Shown: positions 4,858 to 10,994 of the stretch, one piece after another
Position numbering within the stretch: position 1 is the stretch's first letter
Layout: each line of letters begins with the position of its first letter
Assembly (NCBI GenBank): GCA_003505715.1
Contig: DNXU01000225.1
Location: 1 to 10,994, forward strand
Direction: 5' to 3'
Source of the DNA: Cyanobacteria bacterium UBA8803
Lineage (GTDB): Bacteria; Cyanobacteriota; Cyanobacteriia; Cyanobacteriales; Coleofasciculaceae
DNA length: 10,994 bases
The notes under the pieces: generated by a model
Told to the model about the DNA's origin: nothing
Seen by the model: only the letters and a program-made list of their open reading frames with translations
Database searches by the model: none
Translations under genes and position numbers: made by a program

Positions 4858-7800
4858 CTACTGCGGTGGAAAGAACTGGCGGCAAAATGTTGCATCTAAA
4901 ACCTGATTTCCATCAGTGACAAGGGGAGGACTTGCGCCTGCATTGGTATTGAAGGCAAAAATGCAATGGTCGCCCTGATTATTTGTCGTGTTATTCATCA
5001 GTGTACTCAACGTAATTAGTGAGATTCTCACAGAACTACGCTGCTGTAGTTCAAGGATTTCCTTAAAGCGGCTGTCACTTGCTCGCAATGTCGTTGCCCA
5101 AAGTACGGTATTCATAGCCAGAATTACGGCATCCGATAAGCGGAGTCCTCCCAAATCGTCGGATTGGTTTCCGTCAAACCCAATATCATCGACTGAGAAA
5201 ATCCATTGGCTCGTTAGGCTGGTGTTTTGGAAACCTAAGCGAGTTTGATTGTTGTTGAATAGGGTATTGCCGTTGGGAAATTGCAAGTCGGCACTGGGAT
5301 TTCGGGCAAAGGGGGTGTAGTTTGTTGGGGTTCCGGCAATCGCCCCAGTTGCTCCAATCGCGCCGCCAATTCCCGGTGTACCCAGCCGATTTAAGCCGCC
5401 TAAATTGAGGATAAGAACAGCTCCTGCCAAGAGGTCTAAAAACTCGGTACCGGATAGTTCGCTATTAAAATGGTTGTTGACTACCGAAATCGATCCGATC
5501 GCGAAAATAGCTAGTGCCTGACCCGCCGGTTGGTTCACAATATTGTCATGCACTCGTGCAGCGGCTCGCCCTAGTAATCCTGCGTTGGCGTTGGCAAAAC
5601 CCACACTAGATGTGGTGCCACTCAAAGCGGTTGAAAGGACACTGAGCAGGGGCAAGGATGAGGCTCCTAACACCATACCGCCTCGTCTGCCGGAAATTAA
5701 AGCGCCTGTGGCATTGGTTAATGGGCCATTATCGGTAATCCAGTTATGGGTAATGTCCATCTGCTCGCCGTAGGTGACAAAAATGCCGCATACGGGGTTA
5801 ATATGGCTAGTGCCGTTGCTTTTAATGCGATTGTGATTGATGGCCAGATTGGCGCATAAACCGAGGGAAATCCCGCCAAATCCTCTGACTTTAATTTCAT
5901 TTCTCAGTACTTCATTGAGGGGATTTTGGAAACAGTTAATGATGTGGTTTTCGCGCACTTCCAGACCTATAACTACATTACCAAAAGTGGCGAGTAATTG
6001 AGCAAAAGTTCTCACCAGACGAGCGATCGCAGTTTGAGGTAGAGCGGGTATCTCGACGCGGGGGAGTCCGATACCGGAAAGTCCCATATGAGAAATTTCA
6101 TTGCGATCGATTTCGATGTCATATATAAAAGCGAGCAGATCGCCCAGATCGATGTCCTCCGGTACTACGTCAATCTGGTATCTACTAAATTCCCTTAACG
6201 GGTCTTCCTGGAAGGTAATGCGCTCGATTTTATAGCCGGGAGTGGTGATAGCTACACTATATTCCCCAGCTGCAACATCTCGGATTAAGAAGTAACCGTC
6301 ATCATTAGTTTGGGCTGATAATGTTCTACCTGCTTTACTTTCAAAGACGATGGTAATATTATTAAGTCCCGTTGTCCCAGATGCAACCTGACCCCACAAA
6401 TCACCGCCGTTGTGTTCAATAGATTGTTCCTCTATTTCTGGTTCCTCTTCCAGTTCGTCTAGAAATGCTGAGAGCGAAGTTCCTAGGGCAATGCCATTCC
6501 CTGCACCACCATGAATTTCGTTTTCCCACACTTTTATCCGTTCCGAACCACCAGCAATTTGAATGCCGCCGAGAGCTTTATAGGGATTGGTGGGGATAAA
6601 TAAAAGGGCGATCGCCCAAATCAGATTGATATAGGCAACAAAAGCGATAATGTTGGTATAAACTATTTCCAAATCCGCACAAGGATCGGTAGGATCGGGA
6701 GTTTCTCGATCCGGGCGATCGGGAGGTGGAGTCCTTTCTGCCGGAATCACGCCGATATCGTTGCGCTCGATCAGACTATCTTCTGCCATTAAGTAAATGG
6801 CAACGCCCGCACCTGCTTTATCTAAAATCCGGATTTTGTTGTGGTGAATTTTAATTTCAACCCCCCGCTTGACATGAATGCCTTCTTTATAGGCGATAAA
6901 GCGGTTTTGGCCGATTTCGATGTCTTTGAGATTCCCGATTTCACTTCCTTCTAGGACAATAGCAGTGCCGCCAAGGGTAACTAAATCCATGTCTAGCAGG
7001 GCGATACATTCTGAATCGATAATGTGGAAAATGGGAGATTCGCGATCGCCTGGGCGAGGAATCACGCGGGTATGTTTGCCACAACCTGCAATTTTGATAT
7101 GGCGCTTTTCTTTAAGGCGAACGTTGGCTTCGTGAAGTCCGGGTAACAGGCAGATTTTACCTCCTGAACTCGGCAGATGTCTTAAGGCTTCTTCCAACGA
7201 ATCGAAATCGCCGTGACTGGTTTTGCCATCTCCGACGGAAAAGGTGCAACAACCTTTTTGCTTAGTTAGGGGTCGAAAGATATCGCGGCAATCTTCAATT
7301 TGCTCTTCAGCGAAAGAGATATCTAAATCGGCATCCCAATTTAACTCCGCCACAGGCACGCGATGGTAGTAAATCCCTTGGGGAGGTCGATCGTTGATGA
7401 GAATTTGATCGTTAAAGATTTCACCACCTCTTACCTTAAATGTCCAGTAGTCACCTGGTTGGTAATGAGTTGTATCGGGATTGTCGAATTCCAAGCGGAT
7501 ACCATCGCGCCAAGGGTTGGGTTCTGCGGGTGCTGTGGCTTTGGGGAAAGAGGCGATCGCCTCAATGCCATTCCAGAGACGGAAGAACACCTTTTCCGCA
7601 GGAAGTCCGGCTTCAACATAATATTCGTTTTCGGTAGAAATCTCTAAATCGTCGCCATTCAAGGTAACTTGGGCACCATAAGTGACGCGCCAGCAACCTT
7701 GGGCGTTATCTAACTCGACTACTTCTAAGTAAAAATCCGTCAACCCCGACATTTTAATAGCCTGGTTGTTGGCTGTGAGTTTAATTCTCTTGTTGGTTCC

Positions 7801-8556
7801 TTCTACTTGAAATTGTCCTCGCCCCACTAAACCGCCATTAAATTGCGACCACTTAAACATGGACACATCCCCGTTAACTCGGGCAATTTCGATCCGGTAA
7901 AGGTGATGTTCAAATCCGGTGTAACCCCCACCTTCGACTACCGGACAGTCCCCATCGGTTTCAGTTGTTTCTAATAGAGAAACTTTGAGTTTACCTTTCT
8001 GGGAAATATCGTCCTGTAACTTGCCGATGATATTGTGGCAGTCCTCATCGGTTGCTAATCTAAACAGGCGAAAGCGCATTGCCGTCAGGACTCTCTCGGT
8101 AGTATCTGGTCCTCCTAAGGCGGGTTCGATTAAAAAATTGGGCAGTTGAAAACCGTTGAGTTCCTCTCGCCAAACTTCCAGTACTACCGCATCTCGAATA
8201 CCATTGCCAATGGCTTGGGTAGGAGTTTTCAGATAAGTTGCCGTGCGGGTTACTTTTGATTCACCAGGTAAAGTTACCGCTAAACCATCCGCCCATCCTT
8301 GACCGGAGTGTATTTCTAGCTTAACCTCCTCATCATCTACGGTGGCGCGAGTCACCTTGAAAGCATTCGGTGCCTGAGTGGAAATTGCGGCAACATTGGC
8401 ACCGATAATTTGTTGGGCGGCGTTGTCTTGCCAATCTAGTGTGAGTTGAGTTTGGTCGTTCCAATCGCGATCTAGTAAAACTCTTCCCTGTTGGTGCAAA
8501 ACACCGTTTAGATTGGGTTCGTTAATTTTATCCCATCTTGAAAAATCGCCTTTCAT
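4858..8556 (-). CDS. DUF6519-type beta-helix tail protein
   Basis: The protein has 1232 residues. The ATG at 8556 has GGAG eight bases upstream. The N-terminus MKGDFSRWDKINEPN and VLLDRDWNDQTQL (about 1-60) is the DUF6519 signature of phage-tail-like proteins. A beta-rich region follows to about 430. Then VGDGKTSHGDFDSLEEALRH (441-460) and PGLHEANV open a right-handed parallel beta-helix of the pectate-lyase type, with repeats such as IEIGQNRFIAYKEGIHV, KIHHNKI, IERNDIG, VWENEIHGGAGNGIAL, IDRNEISHMGLSGIGL, INHNRI and ITHNWI down to about 1030. Insertions break the helix: a Pro-rich linker plus a strongly hydrophobic stretch (about 632-654), an acidic loop (700-711), and a CarboxypepD_reg-like domain (about 720-778). 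No catalytic residues can be assigned. It probably forms a tail spike, fibre or baseplate decoration that binds a surface or glycan; this is inferred. Confidence 0.88.
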   Translation of the reverse strand: MKGDFSRWDKINEPNLNGVLHQQGRVLLDRDWNDQTQLTLDWQDNAAQQIIGANVAAISTQAPNAFKVTRATVDDEEVKLEIHSGQGWADGLAVTLPGESKVTRTATYLKTPTQAIGNGIRDAVVLEVWREELNGFQLPNFLIEPALGGPDTTERVLTAMRFRLFRLATDEDCHNIIGKLQDDISQKGKLKVSLLETTETDGDCPVVEGGGYTGFEHHLYRIEIARVNGDVSMFKWSQFNGGLVGRGQFQVEGTNKRIKLTANNQAIKMSGLTDFYLEVVELDNAQGCWRVTYGAQVTLNGDDLEISTENEYYVEAGLPAEKVFFRLWNGIEAIASFPKATAPAEPNPWRDGIRLEFDNPDTTHYQPGDYWTFKVRGGEIFNDQILINDRPPQGIYYHRVPVAELNWDADLDISFAEEQIEDCRDIFRPLTKQKGCCTFSVGDGKTSHGDFDSLEEALRHLPSSGGKICLLPGLHEANVRLKEKRHIKIAGCGKHTRVIPRPGDRESPIFHIIDSECIALLDMDLVTLGGTAIVLEGSEIGNLKDIEIGQNRFIAYKEGIHVKRGVEIKIHHNKIRILDKAGAGVAIYLMAEDSLIERNDIGVIPAERTPPPDRPDRETPDPTDPCADLEIVYTNIIAFVAYINLIWAIALLFIPTNPYKALGGIQIAGGSERIKVWENEIHGGAGNGIALGTSLSAFLDELEEEPEIEEQSIEHNGGDLWGQVASGTTGLNNITIVFESKAGRTLSAQTNDDGYFLIRDVAAGEYSVAITTPGYKIERITFQEDPLREFSRYQIDVVPEDIDLGDLLAFIYDIEIDRNEISHMGLSGIGLPRVEIPALPQTAIARLVRTFAQLLATFGNVVIGLEVRENHIINCFQNPLNEVLRNEIKVRGFGGISLGLCANLAINHNRIKSNGTSHINPVCGIFVTYGEQMDITHNWITDNGPLTNATGALISGRRGGMVLGASSLPLLSVLSTALSGTTSSVGFANANAGLLGRAAARVHDNIVNQPAGQALAIFAIGSISVVNNHFNSELSGTEFLDLLAGAVLILNLGGLNRLGTPGIGGAIGATGAIAGTPTNYTPFARNPSADLQFPNGNTLFNNNQTRLGFQNTSLTSQWIFSVDDIGFDGNQSDDLGGLRLSDAVILAMNTVLWATTLRASDSRFKEILELQQRSSVRISLITLSTLMNNTTNNQGDHCIFAFNTNAGASPPLVTDGNQVLDATFCRQFFPPQ

Positions 8557-8573
8557 AATTTATCTCCGCTGTT

Positions 8574-8654
8574 GGTAATGGGTGATTGGTAATGGGTGAT
8601 GGGGTGATGGGTGATGGGGTGATGGGTGATGGGGTGATGGGTGATGGGTGATGG
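8574..8654. repeat. Heptamer/15-mer minisatellite in leader
   Basis: Two 14-base units (GGTAATGGGTGATT, GGTAATGGGTGATG) are followed by three perfect 15-base units (GGGTGATGGGTGATG at 8602, 8617 and 8632) and a partial unit. The core heptamer is GGGTGAT. The array fills most of the 137-base gap between the tail gene and the DUF6519 gene, ending 18 bases before the latter's ATG. It belongs to the heptamer-repeat class known from filamentous cyanobacteria and is likely variable in copy number. The 39 bases to its right (8655-8693) hold nothing I can assign. Confidence 0.85.
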
Positions 8655-8693
8655 TGCTATAACGATAGGAGTGGACATGATATAATTGGGGGT

Positions 8694-10994
8694 TTAAGTT
8701 AGTGGTATTAGTAGGGGGCGTATGCCTAGGGGCATAAATTCTCGGAAACGAATCTGGAGATTGCGCCATTTATGGGCTTCTAATAAAAATCCGTAGGTTC
8801 CCATCGCGTCGTCAGTGGGGCCTCTTTCTCGAATGCGAAAATCGGTAGCGCTGGTAAGTTGTCCGTAGGCGGGGTCGCCAAAAATTTCGCTGACAAATCC
8901 TAGTTTTGCTGCGGTGCCAGTGACACAACCCAAATTTTGCGGCAAGCGATCTTCTTTGCCCGAAAAGTAGCTATAGCGAATACATCCGGTTTGGTTATTT
9001 AATACTTCTAGCGTCTGCACCCAAATTCCCCCTCTGCCACTGAGGCGTTCCACTCGCATCCTGCCGAAAATAGTAATGCCATTAACTTGAGTTGGTGGCC
9101 CCCAATCATCAAGCGGATCGCTGGCATTGGTAACGGCAAAGCTGGTTTCGGGGTTGTCGTTAACTCCTTTTCCGGCATCGATCAGGGAGTGAGAAAGAAA
9201 GAGGCTGTAGCCGCGATCGATAAGGAGAGAACCGGTAATAGTCCGTTCTAAAATAATTTCTGGGGTTTGCTGGAACGCCTCTTCTTCCACAGCACTAAAT
9301 CCATAAGGTTGCCGTAACTCAAGGGAATGACGCAGCGGTTGGCGCGTTCCATCTGGCGTACCATCAAGTAGTCTTTGTCCCCCTGGATTGAGGGTACAAT
9401 CGACTATTTCTAAGCGGTTTAGTGCTACTCTGGCAATCAGTGGCGTATTATCGGGAAATACATCGTCTCGCGTCAGGTAAAGTCCTTCTAACCGTAGGGT
9501 TAAACTTCCGGCTGCTGCAACATTTTGGGGGCGAACGCGCAGAGGTTGTACGAGTTTGATAATCGGTCTTTGCCCATCTGCTGCTTGGATAATTAGGGAA
9601 CGATTTAGTTGTAAATTGAAGCCGCCGTCTTCGTTAATGGTGCCCGCGATCGCACTTAAATCTAAAACATGAACTAAACTATCTTGAATTTGAATAACGA
9701 CGGGAGATGTTTCAGTTTGAATATTGGCCAGGGCTGCATTTAAAGTATGACCCTCGAAAAGGTTTACGAGTTTGACTGTAACAGATTCGTCATCCCAGCT
9801 TTCGGGTATAGTGCGGGAGATCGGATGTGCGCCGACGGGGCCGACTGCGCCGTAGGTATAGGTGAGTAACAAGTGATTGGCGATCGCATTGGCTTGGGTT
9901 AACCCGAAGTCGCTATCCACCGTGCCAACACCGATGAGGATTCTGCCAATAATTGGATCGATCGCAATTTCTCGATTTTTCAGTGGCGGATGTATCCCAT
10001 TTTCCCAAGCGCAGAGATTTTCGCCGCGAATTGTCCAGTCCGATAAATTGGTTCCGGCAAATTCCGGTACGGGGAAATGGAGTTGTAAACCTACTTCGGC
10101 AAGATCGCGAGAGGTAATATTGTTATTATTTGGGTTATAGGTATCAATTGCTACATATTTTTCCGGTCTGCCAGCTTCAGAATTACTGGTTAGCCGCGCT
10201 GTGGGAATAGGCCCTGGTGTTTCGTCAAGTTGGGTAATGATGGGTGGATGGCGATCGGGATCGAATTGATAGGTATTAAATAGTCGCACCGGATCGCCAA
10301 GGGGATGCACGTAGAGTCGAACGATATGGGTTGCTTCCTGTGGGTTCGTCGTCCCTGTGGCCTGAATTTGTACAATTGGCTTAGAAAACTTGACTCGATA
10401 ATCCTTTAGTCGCCACAGGAAAATTGCTAAGTTGGGTAAGTTATATCGAATATTGCCGAAGCTTGGCGGTTTCAAGTCGGCAATGCGAGCAAAAGGATCG
10501 AAGGGAGTATTCAATAAACTTAGCATCGCGGGATCGCGCAGGGTAACGGTGCCGCCTCGGATCGGGGTAAATCTCGTTGCCGAGGCATAGGGTGGATCGC
10601 CGCCGATATCCGGTCGTTGGTGGTTCAAATTCTGGTTCCAGGCCAAATTTTCGCGCAGTTCGACAGCACGAACTCCCCATTGAGTCAGGTTATAAGTTAG
10701 GCGTTCTATGCTGGCGAGGGTGCCCTTGCTACGGCGCAATGCGATGGTGTCCCTAACATCGGCACGCAACGTCCAAGGATCGCCTTTCAGATGACTGGTG
10801 CCTAATAAGTCACCAATGTAGGGAATTACCCAATCGTCACAGGTTTCGATAAATAGATCGTTATAGAGTGACTCGATGTTTTCATGAATGGCATCAAAGA
10901 TATATTGGGCGATCGCTAAATAGTTTTTCAGTTGACCCGGTGGGGTTTGTTCCTCGTCTTTGAGGCGGTAAATTTCAGGTAATCGTTCGTATAG
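8694..10994 (-). CDS. P2 gpI-like tail/baseplate protein with large extension, 5' end cut
   Basis: The frame is open from the window edge (766 residues visible) and begins LYERLPEIYRLKDEE, so probably only about ten N-terminal residues are missing. Residues 1-120 show the tail-protein-I pattern: LPEIYR, then FIETCDDWVIPYIGDLLG (48-65), RADVRDTIALRRSKGT (77-92) and IERLTYNLTQWGVRAVE. In P2-like phages gpI sits at the baseplate. Here a beta-rich extension of roughly 600 residues follows, including a beta-helix-like stretch with repeated LRLEGLYL, LEIVDCTL and LLIDRGYSLFLSHSLID segments. It ends with FGDPAYGQL, MGTYGFLLEAHKWRNLQ and FREFMPLGIRPLLIP, a tail I recognise from eCIS-type members of this family. 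The TTG at 10769 is not the start because homology continues upstream of it. Expected partners are the baseplate J-like and spike proteins further upstream. Confidence 0.88.
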   Translation of the reverse strand, partial: LYERLPEIYRLKDEEQTPPGQLKNYLAIAQYIFDAIHENIESLYNDLFIETCDDWVIPYIGDLLGTSHLKGDPWTLRADVRDTIALRRSKGTLASIERLTYNLTQWGVRAVELRENLAWNQNLNHQRPDIGGDPPYASATRFTPIRGGTVTLRDPAMLSLLNTPFDPFARIADLKPPSFGNIRYNLPNLAIFLWRLKDYRVKFSKPIVQIQATGTTNPQEATHIVRLYVHPLGDPVRLFNTYQFDPDRHPPIITQLDETPGPIPTARLTSNSEAGRPEKYVAIDTYNPNNNNITSRDLAEVGLQLHFPVPEFAGTNLSDWTIRGENLCAWENGIHPPLKNREIAIDPIIGRILIGVGTVDSDFGLTQANAIANHLLLTYTYGAVGPVGAHPISRTIPESWDDESVTVKLVNLFEGHTLNAALANIQTETSPVVIQIQDSLVHVLDLSAIAGTINEDGGFNLQLNRSLIIQAADGQRPIIKLVQPLRVRPQNVAAAGSLTLRLEGLYLTRDDVFPDNTPLIARVALNRLEIVDCTLNPGGQRLLDGTPDGTRQPLRHSLELRQPYGFSAVEEEAFQQTPEIILERTITGSLLIDRGYSLFLSHSLIDAGKGVNDNPETSFAVTNASDPLDDWGPPTQVNGITIFGRMRVERLSGRGGIWVQTLEVLNNQTGCIRYSYFSGKEDRLPQNLGCVTGTAAKLGFVSEIFGDPAYGQLTSATDFRIRERGPTDDAMGTYGFLLEAHKWRNLQIRFREFMPLGIRPLLIPLT

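Noticed and set aside
7363..7647. Overlapping ORFs on both strands inside the DUF6519 gene
   Set aside because: They are shadows of a long, well-supported reading frame.
8574..8654. CRISPR-like array
   Set aside because: The units are contiguous with no unique spacers, so it is a minisatellite.
8672..8686. TATAAT with a nearby TGGACA on the plus strand
   Set aside because: The two boxes are only a few bases apart and no plus-strand gene follows.
8560..8769. Minus-strand ORF rich in His-Pro-Ser repeats across the minisatellite
   Set aside because: It is a translation of the tandem repeat and overlaps the 3' end of the tail gene in another frame.
8694..10769. Tail protein starting at a TTG at 10769
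   Set aside because: The frame stays open to the window edge and encodes conserved gpI motifs (LPEIYR, FIETCDDWVIPYIGD) upstream of it.

Overview
The window looks cyanobacterial. I located at least sixteen perfect copies of the HIP1 octamer GCGATCGC. Uma2-type sequence and heptamer-type intergenic repeats, both common in filamentous cyanobacteria, are also present. Every gene I can support lies on the minus strand, so transcription runs from the right edge to the left.

The region reads as the distal part of a phage-tail-like, contractile injection (eCIS-type) gene cluster. From right to left: (i) 10994-8694, a nearly complete P2-gpI-like tail/baseplate protein with a very large C-terminal extension; (ii) 8556-4858, a 1232-residue DUF6519-type protein with a right-handed beta-helix, an embedded carboxypeptidase-regulatory-like (Ig-like) domain and an unexpected hydrophobic, membrane-like segment; (iii) 4748-3777, a coiled-coil protein with two carboxypeptidase-regulatory-like domains; (iv) 3746-3310, a rearranged patch holding the 5' end of a DUF4157 gene and an internally deleted Uma2 gene; (v) 3260-699, a DUF4157 protein whose C-terminal half carries a second HExxH zinc-peptidase signature, the probable cargo or toxin; (vi) 665-435, a truncated extra copy of the Cys-rich DUF4157 N-terminal module; (vii) a palindromic repeat, a 44-codon ORF of unknown nature, a HIP1-dense spacer, and the 5' part of a small DUF2281-like gene running off the left edge.

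The likely shared role of genes i-iii is to build or decorate the baseplate and fibre end of the particle. Gene v would be loaded into it, with DUF4157 acting as the targeting or processing region. This is inference from family knowledge: no sheath, tube or ATPase gene is in the window.

The most unusual part is the DUF4157 region. One intact gene is flanked by two N-terminal fragments of relatives, one on each side. The intact gene is itself a mosaic of two fused N-termini, and the visible junctions fall on CGATCG/HIP1 sequences. The Cys-rich module shared by the intact gene and its downstream fragment differs at 15 of 195 bases by hand count. Ten of those changes are silent and none alters the cysteine segment, which argues for functional constraint and not simple decay.
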